This document shows, one piece after another, positions 43,024-52,157 of a stretch of DNA of 64,000 bases (the stretch's first letter is position 1; every line of letters starts with the position of its first letter). The stretch spans positions 248,001-312,000 of the forward strand of contig JBCCBP010000001.1 of assembly GCA_039033995.1 (NCBI GenBank), read 5' to 3'. The notes below the pieces were generated by a model that saw nothing but the letters and a program-made list of their open reading frames with translations, had not been told where the DNA came from and searched no databases. A program made the position numbers and the translations under genes. Source of the stretch: CALBPI01 sp039033995 (GTDB taxonomy: Bacteria; Pseudomonadota; Gammaproteobacteria; Steroidobacterales; Woeseiaceae).

Positions 43024-44072
43024 TCTGTTTCTCCAAATGTGAGGTGTGTGGCCAGGAACGGAATGACGTCGGTCTCAATGCGTCCGCCAGCGTCGAAGGT
43101 CTTATCGCCCCAGCCGCCGTTGTATTCCTCGGCCTCATGCGGGATACCATATTCGTTCAGTTTTCTTGTGTAGAACTGATTCGAGTACACGTGATCCTGA
43201 TTCCCGTCGTGTCGCCCCCAGTCGAACTTGAACGCGATCAGCGATTTTAGATTGTCGGCGAACCGTCCGACTTGCCGCTCGAGAAAGAAGCTGTCCTGAA
43301 GTTGATCAGTCAGCGCTGGGTCGATCACAAGTTTAGTGTCGATACGCGTCGCCGGCGGATCAAAGTAGAGGGGAGGCTTGTCCGGGTTCGGCAGGTTGGC
43401 CTGATAGATCGCCGTGAAAATCAATGATAGAAAATCGCCCTCCAGATCGGCAACACTGCGTGCATTTCCAAGCGTCGCCCAATTGGGCCTTGATTGCATC
43501 AGTGTATGCCCAAAGCCTGTCGCCACGGGGTGCATTGCGTAGACCACGCCGAATACATCGGGGTGGCGAGAAGCTATCCGTATCGCGCCGTAGCCGCCTG
43601 CCTGATAGCCGATGATCGCTCGCGATGCTCGCTCGTTACGTGTTCTGTAGTGTTCATCCACAAAAGGCACCAGTTCTTCGACCAGGAAATCGCGCCAGCG
43701 ACCCGTGACGGGCGAATTGGTAAATAACGAGCCTCCCGCCGGTGTATTGAAATCGGCGGTGACGATAATCAGCTCATCGAGACGACCCGCTGCAAAGGCG
43801 CGCTCGAAAGGCATGTGTCCTTGTTGTTGCGTAAAGAACGTATCCGCGTTTTCGAAAAACGTGTGCAGGAAATAGACAACGGGATAGTTGCGCTCTGATT
43901 TGTCGTAGCCAGGCGGCAGATAGATACGGACATCACGCGTCGCGGGAATACCGAGCACATTGTCCGCAATGTGTTCAGATGTGAGCTGCTGCGATTCAAC
44001 TTGTCCCGTCGCAGCACTCGCTGTGCCGATGAGTAGCCCGAATAGCAGACAAAGCCGTTTGATTTGGTTCAT
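43020..44072 (-). CDS. Putative-esterase-family protein lacking the catalytic serine
   Basis: A 350-residue exported homologue of the next gene: signal peptide (LIGTASAATG), YPVVYFLHTFFENADTFF, and the nucleophile elbow RAIIGYQAGGYGAIR. At the nucleophile position the usual serine is glutamine (Q157, codon at 43602-43604). The fold otherwise looks intact, including the late GRHDGNQDHVYSNQFYTRKL. It is probably a pseudoenzyme, perhaps partner of the active paralogue with which it overlaps by four bases. Confidence 0.82.
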   Translation of the reverse strand: MNQIKRLCLLFGLLIGTASAATGQVESQQLTSEHIADNVLGIPATRDVRIYLPPGYDKSERNYPVVYFLHTFFENADTFFTQQQGHMPFERAFAAGRLDELIIVTADFNTPAGGSLFTNSPVTGRWRDFLVEELVPFVDEHYRTRNERASRAIIGYQAGGYGAIRIASRHPDVFGVVYAMHPVATGFGHTLMQSRPNWATLGNARSVADLEGDFLSLIFTAIYQANLPNPDKPPLYFDPPATRIDTKLVIDPALTDQLQDSFFLERQVGRFADNLKSLIAFKFDWGRHDGNQDHVYSNQFYTRKLNEYGIPHEAEEYNGGWGDKTFDAGGRIETDVIPFLATHLTFGETE

Positions 44073-44116
44073 GATGTTCCCCTGAGGTCGCTGGTTGACG
44101 GCAGAAGCCTCTGTCC

Positions 44117-44141
44117 ATATATTCTACAAAATAAAATATAT
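44117..44141. promoter_or_regulatory. AT-rich inverted repeat upstream of the PadR gene
   Basis: ATATATT (44117-44123) and AATATAT (44135-44141) surround an 11-base spacer, ending 15 bases before the padR-family start. It may contain the -10 region and a PadR operator. The symmetry is AT-rich, so chance is possible. Confidence 0.4.
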
Positions 44142-44156
44142 AGGAACGTTGGGTCG

Positions 44157-44486
44157 ATGGGCAAGCAGAAGTTCTTGGGAGAGTTCGAGATGATCGTGCT
44201 GGCTGCGCTGCTGCGTCTCGACGACGACGCGTATGGTAGCCGTATCATCGATGTGATTGCTGAGCAGGCCGAACGCAATGTGTCGATCGGTGCACTCTAC
44301 GCCACGTTGAAACGTCTGGAGCAAAAAGGTCTTGTCACCGTACGGCAAGGTGAGGCGACGGCTGTCCGTGGTGGTCGGGCGAAGCGCTACTTCAAGATAA
44401 CGGGTGAGGGGCAGCGACAAATGCAGCGGTCGTTGAACTCGCTGCGTAACTTGCTCGTGGGCACACCGATAGGCGCGGTGGGATGA
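44157..44486 (+). CDS. PadR-family transcriptional regulator
   Basis: From ATG 44157 (AGGAA at 44142-44146) the product has 109 residues. FLGEFEMIVLAALLRLDDDAYGSRI and NVSIGALYATLKRLEQKGLV form the PadR winged helix, with the short C-terminal dimer helix. PadR regulators of this small type often sit directly before a permease-prefix or ABC-permease gene, as here, with an ATGA overlap. Confidence 0.92.
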   Translation: MGKQKFLGEFEMIVLAALLRLDDDAYGSRIIDVIAEQAERNVSIGALYATLKRLEQKGLVTVRQGEATAVRGGRAKRYFKITGEGQRQMQRSLNSLRNLLVGTPIGAVG

Positions 44487-45106
44487 GCGAGCTAGACCGT
44501 CAACCACCCAGGCTGGCCATGTTTCTGACCGCTCTGGCCGCCGGACCCATGCTGCGCGACGTTGTGCTCGGCGATTTGCACGAGCAGTTTGTCGCGCACC
44601 AACACAGCCGTGGCTGGTTCTGGTGGCAAGCGTTGCGTTCCATCGGATGGCTTACGTGGCTGCAGTGTTGTGAAGCGGGTCGCTGGCGGTGTGCCCAGAT
44701 TGGGCTGACGGCCTCACTAAGCCTCGCACTGCTATGGCTATGGGAGCTGCGCGTCGCGCAGACCTGGTCATGGCCGATGGCGAAAACCTTGCTCGCCTGG
44801 TCCCCGTTGTCGGCCACGGCAACCTGCCAAACCTGTTACGCCATTCTGTATGTCATGCCACTCGCGTTTGTCGCTGCAATGACCGCGTTGGGCGGGCGCC
44901 TTCGTTCGGTGCGGCGTCTGCGACTACCGTTGGCGCTGCTCGGTATGGTCGCGCTGGTACCGGTCGTGTTCTATTGGTTCAGTCCGGGGCCATACGATGG
45001 CAATAAATTGTTCCGGCTCTGGCAGGCCGCATTGGTTGTCATGGCTGTTTTCAGCGTCGTTCTGATGCGCAGTCCGTCGCCACGACACCGATTGGTCGAT
45101 GCCTGA
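44483..45106 (+). CDS. Permease-prefix-domain membrane protein
   Basis: A 207-residue protein. The first 60 residues (RLAMFLTALAAGPMLRDVVLGDLHEQFVAH) match the permease-prefix domain 2 normally fused to MacB-like permeases. Four or five hydrophobic helices follow, but the permease domain itself is absent. It is coupled to the PadR gene. It may sense membrane state or be a reduced permease partner; this is inference. Confidence 0.72.
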   Translation: MSELDRQPPRLAMFLTALAAGPMLRDVVLGDLHEQFVAHQHSRGWFWWQALRSIGWLTWLQCCEAGRWRCAQIGLTASLSLALLWLWELRVAQTWSWPMAKTLLAWSPLSATATCQTCYAILYVMPLAFVAAMTALGGRLRSVRRLRLPLALLGMVALVPVVFYWFSPGPYDGNKLFRLWQAALVVMAVFSVVLMRSPSPRHRLVDA

Positions 45107-45251
45107 GCACTCGCCAAACGGACGCTGATTCGCATCGGTTTCGACACACGTCAGTTAACAATACCTGGATTCAACCGCGTATTTCCCGGCCGTTCAGCGG
45201 ATTTGTGGTATTTTTCGACGCTGCTAGGTCACAACAACAACTGGAATACCA

Positions 45252-46784
45252 ATGAGTCAATCTACCGACGCAGCGCAGTCGGCGCACGCTGACGCGGTCA
45301 ATACGGGATTTTTCGGGCACCCCACGGGCCTCAAAACGCTGTTCTTCACCGAAATGTGGGAGCGCATGAGCTATTACGGGCTGCGGGGGTTGCTCGTTTT
45401 GTTCATGACGACAGCGCTGCAGTCGGGCGGATTGGAAATGTCGGTAGCCACGGCGACCGCGATCTATGCGCTGTACACCGCCTTCGTTTATTTCATGGGT
45501 CTTCCGGGCGGGTGGATTGCGGATCGCTTGATCGGTGGTCAGCGCGCTGTTTGGTATGGCGGCATCATCATCATGTGCGGCCACATCGTGCTCGCGATAC
45601 CAAACAATGACACCTTTTTCATTGGTCTGATTCTTGTCGTGCTCGGTACGGGTCTGCTGAAACCGAACATCAGCGCGCTCGTGGGGCAATTGTATCCGGC
45701 GTCCGACGTGCGCCGGGACAGTGGCTATGCCTTGTATTACATGGGTATCAATATCGGTTCGCTCATCGGTTACACCGTGTGTGGCCTGCTGGCCGAGAAA
45801 GTTGGCTGGCATTGGGGTTTTGGTGCCGCCGCCGTCGGCATGGCATTCGGTCTGATTCAGTACCAACGCACGCTGGATAATTTGCAGGGACATGGCTCTG
45901 CGCCGACCGCGCCATTGACCGACTCGGGTGCGAAACGCAGTTGGACCATCATTGTGGCGTTTCTTGTGGGACTGGTTGTTATCACTGGTCTCATCATGAG
46001 CGGCATCATGAGTCTCGATCCGCAACGCTTCGCCGGTTATGTCGCGATCGTGTTCACGGCGTTTTTCTTCATCTACTTTGGATTCATTTTCTTTTTCGGC
46101 AATCTGACCGCCGTGGAAAAGAAAGGCATGCTCGCGCTGCTACTGGTTTGTATCGCATCTGCTGTATTCTGGTCAGGCTTCGAGCAAGCCGGTTCGTCGC
46201 TGAACCTATTCGGACGCGATTACACCGATCGCGTTATTGGTTCTTTTGAGATTCCGACCACCTGGCTGCAGAACGCGAATCCGTTCTTCATCATCACGCT
46301 GTCACCATTCTTCGCGGCATTCTGGATCTGGCTCGGCAAGCGGATGATTTCATCGGCCTACGGTATTAAGTGCGCCGTCGGCATGATGATCATGGCGAGC
46401 GGCTTTATCATCATGTATTTTGCTGCACAGATTGCGGCCGAAGGCCTGAAGGCGGCGCCTTATTGGCTGGTCATGACGTACTTCGTACATACTGTCGGTG
46501 AACTGGTTCTGAGCCCGGTCGCTTTGAGCGCGGTCAGCAAGCTGTCGCCGAAACGCTTTGCCGGACAGATGATGGGCGTGTTTGTGTTGACCTATTCGAT
46601 CGGCAATATCATCGCTGGCATTTTCGCGGGTAACTTTGACCCGGAAAACGTCTCACAAATGCCCGCCCTGTTTATGCAGATCGTCAAGTTCAGCGTCGGT
46701 ATTGGCATCGTGCTGTTCGTCCTTGCCTGGTTTACCAAGAACTGGGAAACGGAGGTGCAGGAATCGAAGGCCAATGAGACGTGA
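45252..46784 (+). CDS. POT/PTR-family proton-coupled peptide transporter
   Basis: A 510-residue transporter with about 14 helices. The family signature FFTEMWERMSYYGLRGLLVLFM holds the ExxER-like motif, and GLPGGWIADRLIGGQRAVWYGG is the second. FEQAGSSLNLFGRDYTDR is the conserved central motif. It imports di- and tripeptides. A strong bidirectional hairpin follows. Its start has no clear upstream Shine-Dalgarno. Confidence 0.94.
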   Translation: MSQSTDAAQSAHADAVNTGFFGHPTGLKTLFFTEMWERMSYYGLRGLLVLFMTTALQSGGLEMSVATATAIYALYTAFVYFMGLPGGWIADRLIGGQRAVWYGGIIIMCGHIVLAIPNNDTFFIGLILVVLGTGLLKPNISALVGQLYPASDVRRDSGYALYYMGINIGSLIGYTVCGLLAEKVGWHWGFGAAAVGMAFGLIQYQRTLDNLQGHGSAPTAPLTDSGAKRSWTIIVAFLVGLVVITGLIMSGIMSLDPQRFAGYVAIVFTAFFFIYFGFIFFFGNLTAVEKKGMLALLLVCIASAVFWSGFEQAGSSLNLFGRDYTDRVIGSFEIPTTWLQNANPFFIITLSPFFAAFWIWLGKRMISSAYGIKCAVGMMIMASGFIIMYFAAQIAAEGLKAAPYWLVMTYFVHTVGELVLSPVALSAVSKLSPKRFAGQMMGVFVLTYSIGNIIAGIFAGNFDPENVSQMPALFMQIVKFSVGIGIVLFVLAWFTKNWETEVQESKANET

Positions 46785-46805
46785 TGCGTGCTCGCTAGTG
46801 TTCTG

Positions 46806-46837
46806 AAAAGCCCTGCCGATTGGCGGGGCTTTTTTTT
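46806..46837 (+). terminator. Rho-independent terminator between peptide transporter and acr3
   Basis: A 12-base stem (46806-46817 with 46822-46833, one G-T pair) with a GATT loop is followed by T residues to 46837. The A-rich opposite side makes it useful for the convergent acr3 transcript as well. Confidence 0.85.
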
Positions 46838-46841
46838 GCGG

Positions 46842-47899
<1,058 letters not shown>

Positions 47900-47903
<4 letters not shown>

Positions 47904-48310
47904 AGCAAGACGGTTTCGATTTGTGATTTCAATTGCATAAACGCGGCATCAAACGCGGCGTCGATTTCTTCCGCACTGCCGGTCACTTTAGCCGGGTCCG
48001 GTGTGCTCCAGTGCAGACGTTCAAAGTCGCCCGCGAAAGCCGGACAGGTCTCGCTGGCTGCGTTGTCGCATACCGTAACGACGTAATCGAAGGGTATGTC
48101 GGTAAACTCATCCCAGGATTGGCTGCGCGGCTCACCGGGGTCTATGCCATGACGCTGCAGTGTTTCAATCGATTTCGGATGGACAAAGCCTGTCGGCGTA
48201 CTGCCGGCACTGACCGCGCTGAAGCGGTCGTTGCCCAGCGCATTAATCAACGCTTCGGCCATCACGGATCGGCAAGAGTTGCCGGTACACAAAACCAGGA
48301 CTTGTTGCAT
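47900..48310 (-). CDS. arsC: Thioredoxin-coupled arsenate reductase
   Basis: A 136-residue low-molecular-weight phosphatase-like protein. The nucleophilic CTGNSCR loop (C8-R14) and the redox cysteines C81 and C89 (VCDNAASETC) match the thioredoxin-linked ArsC type rather than the glutaredoxin type. It reduces arsenate to arsenite for export by the adjacent ACR3. The acr3 start overlaps its stop. Confidence 0.94.
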
Positions 48311-48381
48311 AAGTGAGTCTCGAAGTGCTGCTATCGCCTAGCCTGCAATGCTCGCGGCTATTGATGACGATTTGATGACAG

Positions 48382-48735
48382 TCACGCGCAGCAAGCTTTG
48401 AGTTCAATCACCGCATCGCCGGTAGCCGCGTCTTCCCGCACCTCGGTGAACGCTTCGCTGCAGCAGTCCTTGGCGACGAACGTCAGCAGTGCCTGGGTCA
48501 ATGCGAAGTTGGCACTGTAGATAATTGACCGACCCTCGCGGCGGGACGACACGACACCGGAGTTCGATAAGTGATTCAGGTGGAACGACATCGTGTTGTG
48601 CGGTGTGCCGAGCGCTTCGCTGATCTTGCCGGCCGGCAGCCCGCCGGGCCCTGCCTTGACCAATAATCGGAACGCGCGAAGACGGGTTTCTTGTGACAGC
48701 GTGTCGAACACACGCACAGCCTGCTGAATATCCAT
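48382..48735 (-). CDS. arsR: ArsR/SmtB-family repressor with C-terminal cysteine pairs
   Basis: A 117-residue winged-helix repressor (LSQETRLRAFRLLVKAG, PHNTMSFHLNHLSNSGVV, REGRSIIYSAN). The recognition helix lacks the ELCVC metal site of plasmid-type ArsR. Instead there are CC pairs at 91-92 and 115-116, reminiscent of ArsR proteins that bind arsenite near the C terminus. It probably represses itself and arsC-acr3. The promoter sits so close to the ATG that the mRNA may be leaderless. Confidence 0.92.
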   Translation of the reverse strand: MDIQQAVRVFDTLSQETRLRAFRLLVKAGPGGLPAGKISEALGTPHNTMSFHLNHLSNSGVVSSRREGRSIIYSANFALTQALLTFVAKDCCSEAFTEVREDAATGDAVIELKACCA

Positions 48736-48741
48736 ATTTCC

Positions 48742-48770
48742 AGAATAGTTGACGTTTATGCTGCTTTCAA
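48742..48770 (-). promoter_or_regulatory. arsR promoter
   Basis: On the minus strand TTGAAA (48770-48765) and TATTCT (48747-48742) are spaced by 17 bases. Only six bases separate the -10 from the ATG. A TTGA...TCAA symmetry across the spacer may be part of the ArsR operator. Confidence 0.6.
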
Positions 48771-48837
48771 TCTCTTCTCTGCTGTCGGAAAGGTTGTCGC
48801 GTCAACCGTGTCCCTGGCTGTCAGAAACTTTGCAGGG

Positions 48838-51497
48838 CTATTCGGATGCGTTGACGCGCAGACTCAGCGCATGAGCTGCGATGGTTTCTTCGTGATCATC
48901 GCCGAGAATTTTTCGTAGTGCGGGCAAGGCTTGCGATGAATCACTGGCTGCTCCGGCAATATCGCCGCGTGCTTCGCGAATCTCCGCTCGATGGGCGTAA
49001 GCACGCGCAACATCGATACTGTCGGCTGGATCGCCGACGGCCCGAGTCTTGACTCGAGTGATTGCCTGATCGGCAAAGCTCTCGGCAACCTCCCACTCAC
49101 CGCGCGTTTGGTAGAGTTGCGCGCCCTCAATGATGGTCGAAATCAACTGGGCACCATACTCGGCTCTCGGGTAGTCGAGCTCATCCAGCAACACTTGTAG
49201 CGCATCGACCGCACGGTCGAGTTGACCGGCATCACGATAGACTTTGACTCGGAGGACCTCTGCGCCTCGGGTGACGCTGAGTACCGCATTTTGATTGTCT
49301 GCCGCGTACTCCCTTATCCTATCGAGATGCATCAACGCTGTATCGTGTTCGCCGAGGCTCAGTGCGCTGCGCGCGAGTCCCAGATCCGCAATGGCGGCAC
49401 TGGGTCGGTCTCCCGAAGCTTCGGCCACTCTCATCGCTTCTTCATATAAAGGCAGGGACTCGTCTATCCGTCCTGCTCTTGCCAGTGTTTGTGCATACTG
49501 ACCCAGAAAACCCGCTGAGCCGCGCTGTTCATAATCGGTAGCGCGGATGCGTTGTATGAGGTCCTCCCACGTGGCGAGTGCCTCAGGCAAGCGCCCAACA
49601 GATACCAATGTCACCGCTTTATTTGCAGAGACCCTCAAATACCCCAGTGACTGACCGCGACCGTTGGCGATGAGTAGTGCGCGTGTTTCGTCGAGCGTGT
49701 CGATGGCGTCCTGCATCCGTTCGGCATTGAAATACAGCTGTGCAATGTAGCCGAGTACCGGTCCACGCACATCCACTGACGCTGACTGCTCGATGGCGAT
49801 CACATTCGCTTCTTGCATTAACGCAAGTGCTTGATCGGTGTCGCCGGAGCGCGCCGCGTCACGGGCTAACATCCGTAGGCAATCAACACTGGCTTCTAGA
49901 GAGGGACTGCTCAGCGTTGAATACAACTGACTGGCCTCGGTGAAATAACGCGTTGCCTTGGCGGAGTCGCGAGCGCCGACCGCGCCACTCAGGCGGCAGA
50001 GTGCCGCGGCCTGTAACGCGAAGTCCTGCTGGCGCGCCGCTGCCTCTGCCGCCTGCTCCAGCAATGCGATCTGCTTGTCCGACTCCCTGAGTCGCGCATA
50101 CCGTCTCGCCATCTCGTACAGCGTGTAGGGCATGAAAGGACTGTCGATATCGTATTGTTGTTGCAGCAGCGCGGTGCCGCGATCGAGTAGCTCCAGTGAT
50201 GTCATCGGCTGATCGTTGAGTTGATCGACCAAACCACCGAAAAACTCGTTGCTGGCGCGCGTGCGTTGCTGCTCAGCGAGCACCGCATCACGTTGCCGGG
50301 CGGCCTCTGTCGCCTGCCATATTGCAATAGCGGTGATGGCAATCAGCATGCTGGCGGTGGCGACGGCGACCCCGACTGCACGCGCGTTACGACGCAGAAA
50401 GCGACTCGCTCGATACCATGCGGTGGGCTCCTGCGCATCGACCGGGCGACCCGCTAGATAAGCGCGTATATCACGCGCAAAACTGTCGATCGACGCGTAG
50501 CGATCGTCGGCCTGTCGAGAGAGTGCTTTGTTGATGATTGCATCGATGTCCGGGTGAAGCTCCGGCGCCAACAGGCTTGGTGGCGGGGGGTTCGTGTTTC
50601 TCGCGTGTTCGATTGTGGCGGCCAAACTGAGGCCATCAAAACGATGGGTAGATGCCCGGTCAGTAGCACATAGGCCAGTACTCCCAGCGAATAGACATCG
50701 GTCGTGACATTCACGACCTCGCCACACAGCATTTCAGGGCTGGCAAATGCCGGTGTTACCGGACGATGTGCCAACTGCGTGAGATTGCGGTCATTGTGCT
50801 CCGGTTCGACAAAGGCCGCGATACCGAAATCCAGTAAACGTACCCGACCGGTCTGGTCGACCAGCACATTGTTCGGTTTGAGGTCTCTGTGGATGACCAG
50901 ATTTCGGTGCGCGTATTGCAACGCGTCAGCAATATCCAGGAGCAACGCGAGGCGCGCTTTCACCGACAGGGCATGCTGTTCGCAATACACGTCGATAGGA
51001 ACACCATCGACGAATTCCATAACAAAATACGGCAGCCCATCATCACCTACGCCGCCGTCCAGCAAGCCGGCGATGTTGTCATGCGATAACTGCGCGAGTA
51101 TCTGCCGTTCACGCACGAACCGCTCGCGTGATATCTCGCTGCTCATCCCAAATGGCAAAAGCTTGACGGCGGCTTGCTTGTCGAAAGCACCATCAGCACG
51201 CTCAGCAAGGTGGACGGTGCCCATGCCGCCCTGGCCAATACATCTGAGTAACCGCCATTGGCCAACAAGACGGCCCTCGTACTCTTCGCCGTCGAAATAG
51301 GTTAGCGCGGACAGACTGACGCGCTCGACCATGTCATCAAAATACGCATCGCTTTGGCTCGCGGCGTCGAGTAACGTTGAGACTTCGTCGAACAGTGCGT
51401 TATCGCCGCCACACTGTGTTGTCAGAAATGCCTGTCGAGCATTCGGTGCCAGTGCGAGTGCTTCGGAGAATAGGCGGCTGGCGCGCTCGGATATCAT
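48838..51497 (-). pseudogene. Transmembrane Ser/Thr kinase with TPR-like region, one-base frameshift
   Basis: The gene starts at ATG 51497, four bases from the end of the ECF gene (a second start at 51521 overlaps it). The kinase domain has IGQGGMGTVHLAE, AAVKLLPFG, HRDLKPNNVLV and LLDFGIA. The frame is lost after LLTGHLP near 50645-50647: one base appears missing from a short C run (GGG on the plus strand). The remaining kinase C-lobe (HRFDGLSLAATIEHARN), a membrane helix (VGVAVATASMLIAITAIAIW) and a helical repeat region run in the next frame to 48838. Total length would be about 885 residues. No slippery site is obvious. Either a recent mutation or a sequence error is possible. Confidence 0.85.
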
Positions 51498-51501
51498 CGC
51501 G

Positions 51502-52062
51502 CTACTGCGTGCCCAGTTCACGGAATACCCAGGCGCTGACCAGCGCCCAGTGACGCTTGACCGTCGCCGGCGAGATGTCGAGGGCTCGGGCTGTCTCCGC
51601 GATCGTCATGCCCGCGAAGACTCGGTACTCAAATAGTCGGCAAAACGTGGGGTTTTCGGATTCCAGACGCTGCAGCACCCGGTCGATCTCAAGTAGCTCG
51701 TCGAGCGAATGGGATTGGCTGCCAGCAACACTGCCGAGTGTGAGATGGTCGGCGCCGCGACCGCGCTTTGCGGTCGCCATGCGTTCCGCGTAACTGACCA
51801 GCACCTGACGCATTGCCTTTGCCGCGGTCGCAAAGAAATGCTCCCGGTTGTTGAACGCCAATGATTGTCCGTCGGCAAGCTTGAGATACGCTTCATTGAT
51901 CAGCGCCGATGTGTCGAGGGTATGGTTGCCAGACCAGCGCCGGCGCTGCGATCGCGCAAGGCTGCGGAGTTGTTGATACACGGCGGTAAACAACGCATCG
52001 TTTGCAGGGCGATCGCCGCTCGCTGCGGCCGCAAGCAACTTCGTAATGTCCGACTCTGCCAA
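51502..52062 (-). CDS. ECF RNA polymerase sigma factor, Sig-70_X6 type (second copy)
   Basis: A 186-residue sigma factor with the usual start ESDITKLLAAAASGDRPAND. Region 2 includes HTLDTSALINEAYLKLAD and FFATAAKAMRQVLVSYAERMATAKRGRG; region 4 has FEYRVFAGMTIAETARALDISPATVKRHW. It is a distant paralogue of the sigma factor at 20.6 kb. The kinase gene follows at once, and a Calx-beta lipoprotein gene ends 95 bases upstream in the same direction. Confidence 0.93.
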   Translation of the reverse strand: MAESDITKLLAAAASGDRPANDALFTAVYQQLRSLARSQRRRWSGNHTLDTSALINEAYLKLADGQSLAFNNREHFFATAAKAMRQVLVSYAERMATAKRGRGADHLTLGSVAGSQSHSLDELLEIDRVLQRLESENPTFCRLFEYRVFAGMTIAETARALDISPATVKRHWALVSAWVFRELGTQ

Positions 52063-52157
52063 GCTCGCACCTCGCCGACCGTGCGTCGGCCCGGGAGAAC
52101 CCGGCTAACGCGATCGGAACCAGAACAGTGGCACGAGCTTAGCATGAGTCGCGTGGC

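Noticed and set aside
45171..46025. 284-codon open frame opposite the peptide transporter
   Set aside because: Composition is that of a reversed membrane-protein gene; no family or ribosome site.
50640..50660. Programmed frameshifting in the second kinase
   Set aside because: No slippery heptamer or obvious downstream structure; mutation or sequencing error is simpler.
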